Origin: Micropruina sp.
Lineage (GTDB): Bacteria > Actinomycetota > Actinomycetes > Propionibacteriales > Propionibacteriaceae
Direction of reading: 5' to 3'
Length of the DNA stretch: 64,000 nucleotides
NCBI GenBank assembly: GCA_016711205.1
Contig: JADJTM010000001.1
Span: forward strand, 372,001-436,000
Below the pieces are notes generated by a model that was not told the origin of the DNA, ran no database searches, and saw nothing but the letters and a program-made list of their open reading frames with translations. Shown here in pieces: positions 51,391-59,847 of the stretch. Every line of letters starts with the position of its first letter. Positions within the stretch are counted from its first letter, which is position 1. The translations under genes and the position numbers were made by a program.

Positions 51391-51415
51391 TGGGGTGAGT
51401 AACGGGACTCGAACC
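51391..51415. other. Distal attachment repeat of the tRNA-His island
   Basis: This is an exact 25-bp duplicate of the tRNA-His 3' end including the encoded CCA. No tRNA body adjoins it, which marks it as the empty-side att copy. Confidence 0.8.
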
Positions 51416-51485
51416 AGATACTACGGCCGACGGCGAGTAACGGGATACAACCTAGGCGCGTTTCCATTCAGCGGGCCCCGTAAAC

Positions 51486-51719
51486 CTAGAGGCAATCCCC
51501 GACAGGGTCCTCACTCTCCGGGCGGTGGACGAGGATGTCGGCGGGTTGGCATCCGAGCTCCCTACAGATCGCGTCCAGGGTGGAGAAGCGGATCGCCTTC
51601 GCCCGGTTGTTCTTCAGGATGGAGAGGTTCACCGGAGTGATCCGGACGCGTTCGGCCAGCTCGGTGAGCGTCATCTTGCGCTTCACGAGTTCGATGTCGA
51701 GGTTAACCACGATCGCCAC
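51486..51719 (-). CDS. XRE-family regulator, YozG-like
   Basis: 77 residues from GTG 51719. A minimal Cro/C1 helix-turn-helix: LDIELVKRKMTLTELAERVRITPVNLSILKNNRAKAIRFSTLDAICRELGCQPADIL. Its start overlaps the stop of the DUF2975 gene (GTGATCTAG region), the standard pairing for this family. It probably regulates its own operon through the inverted repeat at 52217. Confidence 0.85.
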   Translation of the reverse strand: MAIVVNLDIELVKRKMTLTELAERVRITPVNLSILKNNRAKAIRFSTLDAICRELGCQPADILVHRPESEDPVGDCL

Positions 51720-52198
51720 TAGATCACCACGCTCAACTCTTCGGTGAGATTGGACGCCTTCCGCAGCAGGCCCTTCATGACGACCATCAGCAGGGCGAAG
51801 GCCACGCCGCACACGACCAGGGCCAGTTGGCCCAGCATCAGTCCGGGCGGGTTGGCGTTCGCCCCGAAGCTCAGCAAGGCCCAGGACCCCAACATCAAGA
51901 CCGCGTCGATGATCGCGGCGGCGATGATCACGTCCACCCAGCGGAAGGCGCTGGCCGCGAAGATGCTGTCACTTTCGACCATCGACAGCAGTCGCCATAC
52001 CGCCACCAACGCCACCTGAGCACCGAGGACCACAAGCAGCGCGATCGTCAGCATCGGCCATCGCAACCAGTCCAGCTCGGGGTAGGTGTGCGCGAGTTGG
52101 GCTGCCAGGGTTGGGAAGAACCAGAGCTGCGCCAGAAGTCCTCCCAGCAGAATCAGGCCCAGCAGCACCCGCAGAGCCGCGATCGTCCCTCGTGTCAT
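51719..52198 (-). CDS. DUF2975 membrane protein
   Basis: 159 residues from MTRGTIAALRV, after GGGAGGG. Four membrane helices: ALRVLLGLILLGGLLAQLW, WPMLTIALLVVLGAQVALVAVW, VDVIIAAAIIDAVLMLGSWALL and LMLGQLALVVCGVAFALLMVV. DUF2975 proteins are typically paired with a small XRE regulator, as here. The function is unknown; a membrane sensor or immunity role has been guessed for some pairs. Confidence 0.82.
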   Translation of the reverse strand: MTRGTIAALRVLLGLILLGGLLAQLWFFPTLAAQLAHTYPELDWLRWPMLTIALLVVLGAQVALVAVWRLLSMVESDSIFAASAFRWVDVIIAAAIIDAVLMLGSWALLSFGANANPPGLMLGQLALVVCGVAFALLMVVMKGLLRKASNLTEELSVVI

Positions 52199-52216
52199 CG
52201 CACCCTCCCTAACCAA

Positions 52217-52246
52217 CGTTTATCGATACGATCCTATCGATGAACG
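52217..52246. promoter_or_regulatory. Inverted repeat in the DUF2975-XRE promoter
   Basis: CGTTTATCGAT (52217-52227) and ATCGATGAACG (52236-52246) are complementary at 10 of 11 positions. They lie 19 bp upstream of the DUF2975 start. This is a likely operator for the coupled XRE protein. Confidence 0.5.
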
Positions 52247-52564
52247 ATAGCACCCGAACGCGCAGGTAGACACGGCTGAGAGCCGCGGCACCATCCGGGC
52301 CTTCGGGGTGATGACCGATCCGCTATGGGTGGAAGTCGGCGATGCAGTTCTGGCCAGACTCCTGGAGCGTGGTGTAGCTGGTGGGCGTCCACTCGGCGGC
52401 CTCCGAGACCTGGGAACGCGTCGAACCCATCACCCACCACGTCCACCCCGAAGACGAACCTGGCCACCGACCCGACCGAGACATCGCCCCACGCTGGTGA
52501 GAAGCTTCGAGCTCCCGAGCGTGGCACCGTTGCCAGAGCCTCACATGAGTACTACAGTACACAT
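52247..52564. other. Degenerate spacer in the tRNA-His island
   Basis: No gene is recognised. The interrupted frames (for example VEVGDAVLARLLERGVAGG on the plus strand) suggest decayed coding DNA. At 52549-52560 the near-palindrome GTACTACAGTAC sits five bases before the higB remnant ATG and may be the HigA operator. Confidence 0.4.
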
Positions 52565-52863
52565 ATGACGACCGTTGAGCGGACCGAGGAGTTCGCCGAG
52601 TGGGAGTCGAAACTGAAGAAGAAGACCTGAACGCGGCGGTGCGGGTGGCGGTGCGCATCCAGCCGGTTGGGGCTGGGTAAAGCCGGCGACGTCAAGCCGG
52701 TTGGCGCTGGAGTCTCCGAGTTGCGGATCTCCTACGGGCCGGGCTACCGCGTCTACTACATCACCGACGGCGACTGTTGATCCTCTTGCTCACCGGTGGT
52801 GCGAAACCGAGCAGGCCGACATCAAACGAGGCAAAGCGCCTGGCCCGGGCCTGGCGGGAGTAG
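52565..52863 (+). pseudogene. HigB/RelE-type toxin, decayed
   Basis: Fragments of a HigB-like toxin follow one another in different frames: MTTVERTEEFAEWESKLKKK then a stop; AGDVKPVGAGVSELRISYGPGYRVYYI then a stop; and LILLLTGGAKPS...EAKRLARAWRE ending at 52863. Together they trace a normal toxin of about 100 residues (ELR..YGPGYRVYY is the family core) with at least two frameshifts or stops. Toxin activity is presumably lost. Confidence 0.75.
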
Positions 52864-52868
52864 AGGAC

Positions 52869-53174
52869 ATGAGCAACAAGCAGACCGTAAAGACCGCGCC
52901 GTGGGACGCGGCCGACTTCCTCGACTCCCCAGAAGCGATCGCGGCCTACCTCGACGCCGCCGTCGAAGAAGCGCAGGGCGACCCAGGCTTTTTGCTGACC
53001 GCGCTCGACACTGTGGCCCGCGCGGGCAACTTCAGCGAACTGGCCCGCGAAGTCGGCATCACCCGCAAGGGTCTGTACAAGGCACTCAGCGAGGACGGCA
53101 ACCCGTCCTTTGCAACGATCTGGACGCTGCTGAACAAGCTCGGCGTCCGTATCGAGTTCCACGCAATCGCCTAG
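52869..53174 (+). CDS. higA: HigA-type antitoxin
   Basis: 101 residues starting five bases after the toxin remnant. It has the addiction-module antidote pattern: WDAADFLDSPEAIAAYLDAAVEEAQGDPGFLLTALDTVARAGNFSELAREVGITRKGLYKALSEDGNPSFATIWTLLNKLGVRIEF, with an XRE helix-turn-helix in the middle. The gene is intact although its toxin is broken, so it may persist as a regulator or protect against related toxins. Confidence 0.85.
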   Translation: MSNKQTVKTAPWDAADFLDSPEAIAAYLDAAVEEAQGDPGFLLTALDTVARAGNFSELAREVGITRKGLYKALSEDGNPSFATIWTLLNKLGVRIEFHAIA

Positions 53175-53222
53175 GAAGGAGTGGACGTGGGCGGGCTTCC
53201 TCCGGGCACGGGCCGGTCTGCC

Positions 53223-53242
53223 TGTTGCACGTATGTTGCACG
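53223..53242 (-). other. Putative integrase arm-type site beside tRNA-His
   Basis: TGTTGCACGTATGTTGCACG is the exact reverse complement of the 20-bp site at both ends of the tRNA-Leu element. Relative to its tRNA it has the same orientation and a similar distance (76 versus 60 bp). Confidence 0.6.
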
Positions 53243-53317
53243 AACGATCCCGCCCCGACTATTTATCCTAGTCAGCCCAGAAGCTAGGAGAATCTTCGCG
53301 TCAGAACGGGTTTCACT

Positions 53318-53394
53318 TGGGGTGAGTAACGGGACTCGAACCCGCGACATCCTGGACCACAACCAGGTGCTCTACCAGCTGAGCTATACCCACC
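53318..53394 (-). tRNA. tRNA-His(GTG)
   Basis: 77 nt including the extra 5' G (position -1) and encoded CCA. Acceptor GTGGGTA with TACTCAC, anticodon loop TTGTGGT reading GTG inside CCTGG/CCAGG, T-arm GCGGGTTCGAGTCCCGT. The 3' end is the attachment site of the island remnant. Confidence 0.95.
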
Positions 53395-53483
53395 ATGCGC
53401 CACCGGACAGCCGTTATGGCTAGGACAGTCTAGGCCACCGTGACTCGGCGGCGCCAATCGCGGGGGAGCGATACACGTCCGAC

Positions 53484-54116
53484 TCAGGAATCGTCGCTCT
53501 CGGTGGACGGCGCGGCGCTCAACGCGCCCTGATGGAGGGCGGCGATGCGCTTGAGATCTTGGGTGGAGGGTCCGGGCGGGGCCACGAACACGGCCTCGCG
53601 GTAGTAGCGCAGTTCTTCGATCGACTCGCGAATGTCGGCCAGCGCCCGGTGATTGCCGGACTTGGCAGGGGTGTTGTAGTAGGCCCGCGGAAACCAGCGC
53701 CGAGCCAGTTCCTTGACGCTCGACACGTCCACATTGCGGTAGTGGACGAACTGCTCGAGGGTGGGCATGTCGCGCGCCAGGAACGTGCGGTCGGTGCCGA
53801 TGGTGTTGCCGGCCAGCGGAGCGGTGCGCGGGTTGGGTACGTACTCGCGAATGTAGTCGAGCACCTGCCGCTCGGCCGCGTCGATGTCGACCCCCTCGCT
53901 GAGCAGCGGCAGCAGCCCCGACTTTGCGTGCATGTCGCGGACGAAGTCGCCCATCTGATCGAGGGCCGCCTCGGACGGCCTGATCACCACGTCGACACCC
54001 TCGCCGAGCACGTTCAACTCACCGTCGGTGACGAGTGCGGCGACCTCGATCAGCACGTCGCTCACAAGGTCGAGCCCGGTCATTTCACAGTCGATCCACA
54101 CCAAGAGGTCACCCAC
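53484..54116 (-). CDS. orn: Oligoribonuclease
   Basis: 210 residues from GTG 54116, which places LLVWIDCEMTGLD at the N-terminus as in homologues; GTG 54125 is also possible. A DEDDh 3'-5' exonuclease that degrades di- and short oligoribonucleotides and pGpG. The acidic residues are Asp9 and Glu11 (WIDCEMTG), plus Asp in NTIGTDRTFL and His/Asp in KSGNHRALADIRES. It is divergent from ppk2. Confidence 0.93.
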   Translation of the reverse strand: MGDLLVWIDCEMTGLDLVSDVLIEVAALVTDGELNVLGEGVDVVIRPSEAALDQMGDFVRDMHAKSGLLPLLSEGVDIDAAERQVLDYIREYVPNPRTAPLAGNTIGTDRTFLARDMPTLEQFVHYRNVDVSSVKELARRWFPRAYYNTPAKSGNHRALADIRESIEELRYYREAVFVAPPGPSTQDLKRIAALHQGALSAAPSTESDDS

Positions 54117-54237
54117 GGCGAACACTCTACTGGCGAGGGACGATGGGCCGTGGATCACCTGTCAGCGCACCCGCGAAAAGGGGTTTGGACGTCTCGTGCG
54201 CGCCACTAGGCTGGCCTCAGCCGACGTGGGAGAACTG

Positions 54238-55161
54238 ATGACGACTGATCTGGACGGACTGCAGCCCGATGCCGACGACAACCTCCGCGAGTTCATCGAC
54301 AAGCTGGTGGCAGCCGGATACACGGTGACCGATTCGGAGGGCCCCGACCCCGAGCTGATCGATCCGGGTGGCCGGGCGGTCGAGACCTGGCGCGAGGACT
54401 ATCCCTACGACGAGTTGATGAGCCGTGACGATTACGAGCAGGAGAAGTACCTGTTGCAGATCGAGCTGCTGAAGTTTCAGTACCACGGGCAGGACCACGA
54501 CCTGAAGCACATCATCGTCTTCGAGGGACGCGATGCGGCCGGCAAGGGCGGCACGATCAAGCGGTTCATCGAACACCTGAACCCGCGGGCGGCGCGCGTG
54601 GTGGCGCTGACCAAGCCGTCCAGCACCGAGCTTGGTCAGTGGTACTTCCAGCGCTACATCAGGCACTTTCCGACCAGCGGTGAGATCGTGCTGTTCGACC
54701 GGTCCTGGTACAACCGGGCCGGAGTCGAGCGAGTGATGAACTTCTGCACCGACGACCAGTACGAGACGTTCATGGGGCATGCACCCAAGTTCGAGCGCAT
54801 GCTGCTCGAGTCGGGCATTCATCTGACCAAGTTCTGGTTCTCGGTGTCGCGGCGCGAGCAGCGCACGAGGTTCGCGATTCGGCAGATCGACCCCGTGCGA
54901 CGCTGGAAACTGTCACCGATGGACCTGGAGTCGCTCGACAAGTGGGAGGCCTACTCCGCCGCCAAAGAGGCCATGTTCGCGCGCACCGACACCAAGCACG
55001 CACCGTGGATCACGATCCGCAGCAACGACAAGAAGCGGGCCCGATTGAGCGCCATGCGCGCCTTCCTCAACCAGTTCGACTACGAGGGCAAGGACCACAC
55101 CGTCGTCTACGACCCGGACCCGCTGATCGTCCGGCGGGGCCGCGAGAGCTACGACGACTGA
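54238..55161 (+). CDS. ppk2: Polyphosphate kinase 2
   Basis: 307 residues from ATG 54238 after GGGAGAACTG. A PPK2 family enzyme that transfers phosphate between polyphosphate and nucleotides. Walker A GRDAAGKGG is at 97-105 and Walker B FDRSWYNR with Asp154. The lid region contains QRTRFAIRQIDPVRRWKLSPMDLES. Single-domain class I members usually make NTP from NDP; the direction here is inferred. It fits an organism that stores polyphosphate. Confidence 0.92.
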   Translation: MTTDLDGLQPDADDNLREFIDKLVAAGYTVTDSEGPDPELIDPGGRAVETWREDYPYDELMSRDDYEQEKYLLQIELLKFQYHGQDHDLKHIIVFEGRDAAGKGGTIKRFIEHLNPRAARVVALTKPSSTELGQWYFQRYIRHFPTSGEIVLFDRSWYNRAGVERVMNFCTDDQYETFMGHAPKFERMLLESGIHLTKFWFSVSRREQRTRFAIRQIDPVRRWKLSPMDLESLDKWEAYSAAKEAMFARTDTKHAPWITIRSNDKKRARLSAMRAFLNQFDYEGKDHTVVYDPDPLIVRRGRESYDD

Positions 55162-55192
55162 GGACGTCCTGTCGCTGGTCGAGCTTTGGCGG

Positions 55193-56086
55193 CTACTTGA
55201 CTGATCCGCTCATCAGGCCGCTGATGAAGTACCTGCCGAGTGCGATGTAGACGATGAGAGTGGGCAGCGAAGCGACGAGGACGCCGGCCATGATGGACGG
55301 ATAGTCGGGGTTCTGCCCACCGGCGAGTTCCTGCAGTGCGTAGGTGACCGGCCCGTTGCGGGGTGAGGTGAGGAACAGCGCGAAGAGGAAGTCGTTCCAG
55401 GCGCTGGTGAACTGCCAGATCAGGGTGACGACGAAGCCGGGGATCGAGACGGGCAGGACGATGGAGGCGTAGGTGCGGAGCATGCCCGCGCCGTCGACAC
55501 GGGCGGCTTCGAGAATCTCATTGGGGACGGCGGTGGCGTAGTAATTGCGGAAGATGAGGGTGCAGATGGGGATGCCGTAAATGGTGTGGACGAGGATCAG
55601 TCGGGGGATTCCGTCGAGCCAGGGCAAGCCGTGCATTTGCAGGTCGAGCAGCAGGCGCTGCAGCGGGATCATCACGGCCTGGTAGGGAATGAACATGCCG
55701 AACAGGAACGCCGTGAACACGATGTCGGCGCCGGGAAACTTCCATTTGGCGAAGACGTAGCCGTTCATCGAGCCGAGGATCGACGACAGGATGGCGGCGG
55801 CGAGAGCGAGTATGAGGGATCGTCCGACGGCGGGGGCGAGCCGGGTGGCGGCACTGACCCATCCGTCGGTGGACCAGGTGTGGGGTAGGTCCCAGGCGGT
55901 GGCGGGTGACACGTCCATGCCGCTCTTGAAGCTGGTGACCAGCACCACGTAGAGAGGGGTGAGCACGACGCTCGCGAACAGCACCAGCAGAATGAACTGG
56001 AGGGCTGTCATCGGGGTGGGGCGGCGCCGCTTGGGGCGGCCGGTGGGGGTGCGGGTCTGGAGTGGGGGTTCGAGAGTGGTGGTCAT
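55193..56086 (-). CDS. Sugar ABC transporter permease (MalG type), second importer
   Basis: 297 residues from ATG 56086, overlapping the preceding permease stop. Six helices. The EAA loop reads EAARVDGAGMLRTYASIVLPVSIPGF. GMFIPYQAVMIPLQRLLLDL and QFTSAWNDFLFALFLTSP are typical of glucose/mannose-type systems. It is the last gene of a receptor-permease-permease operon with no ATPase. Confidence 0.9.
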   Translation of the reverse strand: MTTTLEPPLQTRTPTGRPKRRRPTPMTALQFILLVLFASVVLTPLYVVLVTSFKSGMDVSPATAWDLPHTWSTDGWVSAATRLAPAVGRSLILALAAAILSSILGSMNGYVFAKWKFPGADIVFTAFLFGMFIPYQAVMIPLQRLLLDLQMHGLPWLDGIPRLILVHTIYGIPICTLIFRNYYATAVPNEILEAARVDGAGMLRTYASIVLPVSIPGFVVTLIWQFTSAWNDFLFALFLTSPRNGPVTYALQELAGGQNPDYPSIMAGVLVASLPTLIVYIALGRYFISGLMSGSVK

Positions 56087-56991
56087 GCCCGGCCCCCTTT
56101 CTCGGTGCGGTTGGTGTAGATCAGGTAGGGGATGACGACGACGGCGACGATGGCCAGGATGATGGTGGCGTTGGCGGCGGCGGCGGTCGGGTTGGATTGT
56201 GGGAAGAGCTGGATCCACATGTAGGTGGCGGGCACTTCGGCGGTGTAGCTGTTGGCGCCGGCGATGGAGTAGATGAGGTCGAACATCTTCATCGACATGT
56301 GGCCCAGAATGATCAGGGCCGACAGCGCCACCGGTGAGATCTGTGGAAACAGCACGTACCGGTACAGCTGCCATTCAGTGGCGCCGTCGACGCGGGCGGC
56401 TTCGCGTTGGTCCTCGGAGATGCCGCGGAAGCCGGCCAGGAACAGCGCCATGATGTAGCCGGCCAGCTGCCAGATCGCCGGGATCGCCATCGCGGCCATG
56501 TTGAGCGGGCCGGGGTCGGACCACCATTTGCTCTGCAGCCAGGGCATGCCCATCTTCAAGAACAGCTGGTTCAGTCCGATCGCCTGGTCGGCGCCCTGGG
56601 CCGGCGACAGCAGCCAGCGCCAAGTGACGCCGGCGGCGACGAACGAGATGGCCATCGGGAACAGGTAGATGGAGCGGAACACGCCCTCACCGGTGACGCC
56701 ACGTTCCAGCAGCACCGCCCACAGCAGCCCGAACAGCATGGTGCCGGTCATGAACACCACCGTGAGCACCAGCAGGTTCCACAGGGCGTGCTGGTAGCGC
56801 TCGGTTTGCAGCAGGTTGGTGTAGTTGGCCAGGCCGCCGGGGTTGGTGATCTTGTTGGTGATCCGGTCACGGGTCTGGGCCAGTGAGGTGTTGATGTTCA
56901 AACCGATCAGGCCGTAGACGAAGATGCCGACCAGGATGATCGAGGGACTCACCAGCAACAACCCGGGTCCCCAGGTGCGTAGTCTCCGCAT
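56083..56991 (-). CDS. Sugar ABC transporter permease (MalF type), second importer
   Basis: 302 residues. Six helices with the EAA loop EAARVDGATEWQLYRYVLFPQISPVALS. FPMAISFVAAGVTWRWLLSP is characteristic of the GtsB-like group. It lies 67 bp downstream of its receptor gene and overlaps the MalG-type gene by four bases. Confidence 0.9.
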   Translation of the reverse strand: MRRLRTWGPGLLLVSPSIILVGIFVYGLIGLNINTSLAQTRDRITNKITNPGGLANYTNLLQTERYQHALWNLLVLTVVFMTGTMLFGLLWAVLLERGVTGEGVFRSIYLFPMAISFVAAGVTWRWLLSPAQGADQAIGLNQLFLKMGMPWLQSKWWSDPGPLNMAAMAIPAIWQLAGYIMALFLAGFRGISEDQREAARVDGATEWQLYRYVLFPQISPVALSALIILGHMSMKMFDLIYSIAGANSYTAEVPATYMWIQLFPQSNPTAAAANATIILAIVAVVVIPYLIYTNRTEKGGRA

Positions 56992-57058
56992 TTCGGCCTC
57001 CTCGTGATGGGGGGTGCGTCCGGTCAGCCCGGACGCACCCCCACTGGGTCAGGTCAGC

Positions 57059-58360
57059 TCAGGCGAGGTTCTTCGTCCCCGCTGCGACCAGGTCGGCGAC
57101 CAGGGTGGCCTGGTCCTTGGACGCGTAGAACTTCGAGATCGCGGTGCTGATGTCGGAGTTCCAGGCCTGGCTCACGGCCGCACCGTGGGCGATCGAGGGG
57201 GCGATCTTGTCCGACTTGAACGCCTCCATCGCGGACTGCTGGTAGGGCGGGAAGTCGGTGGCCGGCACGTCGGTGCGGGCCGGGATCGAGCCCTTGGCCA
57301 GGTTGAACGCCTTCTGTCCCTCCGCCGAACCGATCAGGTTCAGCCAGTCCTTCGAGCCGGCGGCATTCTTCGCACCCTTGGGCAACGTGAACGAGTCGGC
57401 CAAGAAGTCGAACACACCGTCGGTGCCCGGCACCGGGAAGTACATGTAGTCGACGCCGTCCTTCTTGTTCTTGGCGGCGAACTCGGCCACCGCCCAGTCA
57501 CCCATCACGTTGTAGGCGGCCTTGCCGTTGATCACCGCATCGATCGCACCCGGCCAGTCATCACCATCGGAGGCCGTGTTGGCGTAGCCGAGCAGCTTCG
57601 CGTAGTGCGCCACCGCCTTCTTCACCCCGTCGGAGCCCCAATCGGCACCTTCCTTGAACAGGGCGATGTAGCCGTCCACGCCCAGATCGGCGATCAACAC
57701 CGTTTCGAACAACTGCACCTGGGTCCAGGTGCCGCCGATGGTCAACGGTGTCGACACCCCGGCCGCCTTCAGCTTCGCCATGTCAGCCAGCCAGGCGTCG
57801 ATGTCGGCCGGCTCAGCGGTGATGCTGGCCTTCTTCAACACCTCAGGGTTGGTCCACACCACATTGGCGCGGTGAATGTTCGAGGGCACCGAGTAGATGC
57901 TGCCTTGGACCGTCAACAGATCGAGCAGGCTCTGCGGGAACACCGACGAGCCGCCCAAGCCGTCGATCACCTCATTGACCGCGACGATCTGATCGGCCCG
58001 AATGTAGTCCTGCAACTCCGCCCCGGCATGACCCTGGAACGAATCGGGCGGATTACCGTTCACCAGATCAGCGGCCAGCTTCGCCTTGGCGTTCGTGCCC
58101 GCCCCGCCGGCAACCGCCAGGTTCACGAAGGTGTTGTTGGGGTACTTCTCCTTGAAGAGTGTCTCCAGCGCCTGCAGGCCGACCTTCTCCGACCCGTCCG
58201 CCCACCAGGTGAACACGCCTACTTCGCCGCCGGCACCACCGGCCGGAGCCGACGTCGCAGCTGTTGCCGCGGGCGACGTAGCAGCGGGAGCGCCCGAACT
58301 GCACCCCACCAAAGAAAGAGCGGCCGCGAACGCGACCGCCACCAACGCTTGAGCACGCAT
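57059..58360 (-). CDS. Sugar ABC transporter substrate-binding lipoprotein, second importer
   Basis: 433 residues. The signal peptide ends at the lipobox LVGC. After an Ala/Thr/Pro linker the mature domain begins GEVGVFTWWADGSEKVGLQAL, followed by GNPPDSFQGHAGAELQDY and SVPSNIHRANVVWTNPEVL, resembling the glucose/mannose-binding GtsA/GBP group. The sugar is not proven. It is the first gene of the operon. Confidence 0.87.
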   Translation of the reverse strand: MRAQALVAVAFAAALSLVGCSSGAPAATSPAATAATSAPAGGAGGEVGVFTWWADGSEKVGLQALETLFKEKYPNNTFVNLAVAGGAGTNAKAKLAADLVNGNPPDSFQGHAGAELQDYIRADQIVAVNEVIDGLGGSSVFPQSLLDLLTVQGSIYSVPSNIHRANVVWTNPEVLKKASITAEPADIDAWLADMAKLKAAGVSTPLTIGGTWTQVQLFETVLIADLGVDGYIALFKEGADWGSDGVKKAVAHYAKLLGYANTASDGDDWPGAIDAVINGKAAYNVMGDWAVAEFAAKNKKDGVDYMYFPVPGTDGVFDFLADSFTLPKGAKNAAGSKDWLNLIGSAEGQKAFNLAKGSIPARTDVPATDFPPYQQSAMEAFKSDKIAPSIAHGAAVSQAWNSDISTAISKFYASKDQATLVADLVAAGTKNLA

Positions 58361-58497
58361 GAGGATCCTCCATTGGATCGCTTGAGGGGCCTCGACTCTG
58401 ACGGGCCCCGTTACTGGTCAAACTAGGGGTGCTCCACCCAAGCGTCAACAGAACACCCCTTGTCGTTGCCACATTGTTATCGTTTCAGAGCGGCGGA

Positions 58498-58622
58498 CAG
58501 TGGGGACGGTTCCTTTCCCGTTCGACGCGCGCGGTGAACGGGAAAGGAACCGTCCCCATTACCCGCCGGTTCCTCCCTCGTGCCACGCGCGGTGAACGGG
58601 AAAGGAACCGTCCCCATTACCC
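58498..58622. repeat. Three GGGGACGGTTCC elements upstream of the second importer
   Basis: AGTGGGGACGGTTCCTTTCC (about 58500) is followed by two copies of the opposite form, AAAGGAACCGTCCCCATTAC, at about 58543 and 58601 in a roughly 58-bp tandem containing CGCGCGGTGAACGG. The first pair can form a long hairpin. The last copy abuts the stop of the MFS gene. Confidence 0.8.
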
Positions 58623-59816
58623 GCCGGGCTGCTTGACGGCTCGGCCCGGACCTGCAGGTAGCCAGTGCCACAGCCAGCCGGCGCCCCCGAAGCCCACCCC
58701 GCCGATCGCCAGCGCAGCCAGCGAAAGGGGCGCCACGGCGGCGATGGCGGTGATCAGGAGGGGGCCGGCGGCCTGCCCGAGGCCGGTGGTGAGCCGCCAG
58801 CCCGCCAGGAACTGGGGCCGTCCGAGTGCAGGGGAGAAGTCCGAGCCGATGGTCATCACCACGCCGGCCGAGATGCCGTTGCCCAAGCCCAGAACGGCGG
58901 CGAACGCCAGCACGCCGATGATCGAGTGGGCCAGGGGCAGCAGGGCGAAACAGGCACCCATGATCAGCATGGCCGGCACTGAGACCCAGCGCCGTCCGAA
59001 CCGGTCCATCACCGATCCGCCGACGTAGAACAGCGTCATGTCGATGCCGGAGGACAGCGCGAATACCAGGCTGGTGGTGGCTGCGTCCAGCCCGATCTGC
59101 TCGCACCACAACGGCAGCAGGGCATCGCGCGAGGCACGCACCAGCATCAGTGCGGACGCCCCGACGCCGGCGGTGGCGTAGGTGCGCGCATGGGCGCGCA
59201 GCACCTGGAGCATGCGGACGGGCTGCTCGCTCACGTGTTCGGGGGAGGGCAGATCGGGCAGCGCCAACGTGACGACGGCGGCGATCAGGGTGGTGCCGGC
59301 GGCGACCAGGTAGGCGGCCTGCAGCCCCCACACGGTGACCACCGCGGCACCCATCAGCGGGCCGAGCAGCGAGCCGATCCGAAAGACGCCGCCCAGGGTC
59401 GACAGAGCGCGAGCCCGAAACTCCAGCGGGACCGCAACGGTCAGGTACGACTGCCGCGCCAGGCTGAGGATCGCTCCGGTCAGCCCGGTGACGAACACCG
59501 CCGCTGCGAGCACCCACTGGTTGGGGGCGAAAGCGCAGACGAGCAGGCAGCCGACGTCGCCGAAAAGGGCTCCCACCAGGGCCTTCTTCTCACCGAACCG
59601 GTCGGCGATCACGCCGGCGGGCAGGGCGCCGATCAGGGTGCCGATGCCCATCAGGGCCACCACCGCCGCGGCCTCGGCGACGGACGCGCCCAGCGCCCGG
59701 GCGGTCAGCGGAACCAGCGGCACGATGGCCCCGAAGCCGATGAACGAGACCGCGGTGGGCAGATAGATCGAGACACCCAACCGGCGCCAGGGCGCGCCGG
59801 TGCCGGGGTGCTTCAC
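58617..59816 (-). CDS. MFS transporter (DHA1, 12-TM type)
   Basis: 399 residues and 12 predicted helices. ALPAGVIADRFGEKKALVGALFGDVGCLL is motif A, with a second A-like motif VGGSVMDRFGRRWVSVPAML in the C half. SLARQSYLTVAVPLEFRARALSTLGGVFRIGSLLGPLMGAAVV is the central region. It is likely a drug or metabolite exporter; the substrate is unknown. It is divergent from tRNA-Arg. Confidence 0.85.
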   Translation of the reverse strand: MKHPGTGAPWRRLGVSIYLPTAVSFIGFGAIVPLVPLTARALGASVAEAAAVVALMGIGTLIGALPAGVIADRFGEKKALVGALFGDVGCLLVCAFAPNQWVLAAAVFVTGLTGAILSLARQSYLTVAVPLEFRARALSTLGGVFRIGSLLGPLMGAAVVTVWGLQAAYLVAAGTTLIAAVVTLALPDLPSPEHVSEQPVRMLQVLRAHARTYATAGVGASALMLVRASRDALLPLWCEQIGLDAATTSLVFALSSGIDMTLFYVGGSVMDRFGRRWVSVPAMLIMGACFALLPLAHSIIGVLAFAAVLGLGNGISAGVVMTIGSDFSPALGRPQFLAGWRLTTGLGQAAGPLLITAIAAVAPLSLAALAIGGVGFGGAGWLWHWLPAGPGRAVKQPGG

Positions 59817-59847
59817 TCTCGCAACCTATAGGCTGGGATGCGCACGT

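Larger units (their letters stand above)
51391..53342. mobile_element. Remnant of an integrated element at tRNA-His
   Basis: A 25-bp segment of the tRNA-His 3' end (53318-53342, beginning TGGGGTGAGTAACGGGACTC) is repeated exactly at 51391-51415. A further imperfect copy (GCGAGTAACGGGATAC) lies at about 51432. Between the repeats are a DUF2975/XRE pair, a decayed higB and an intact higA, but no integrase. A reversed copy of CGTGCAACATACGTGCAACA at 53223-53242 lies 76 bp from the tRNA, matching the left-end position in the tRNA-Leu element. It is most likely a deletion remnant of a related element. Confidence 0.75.

Noticed and set aside
58470..58487. Possible LacI-type operator before the second sugar importer (TTGTTATCGTTTCAG)
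   Set aside because: It is one base short of the LacI/CcpA spacing and only half symmetric. A similar word upstream of the first importer (near 43160) is too weak to support a shared site.
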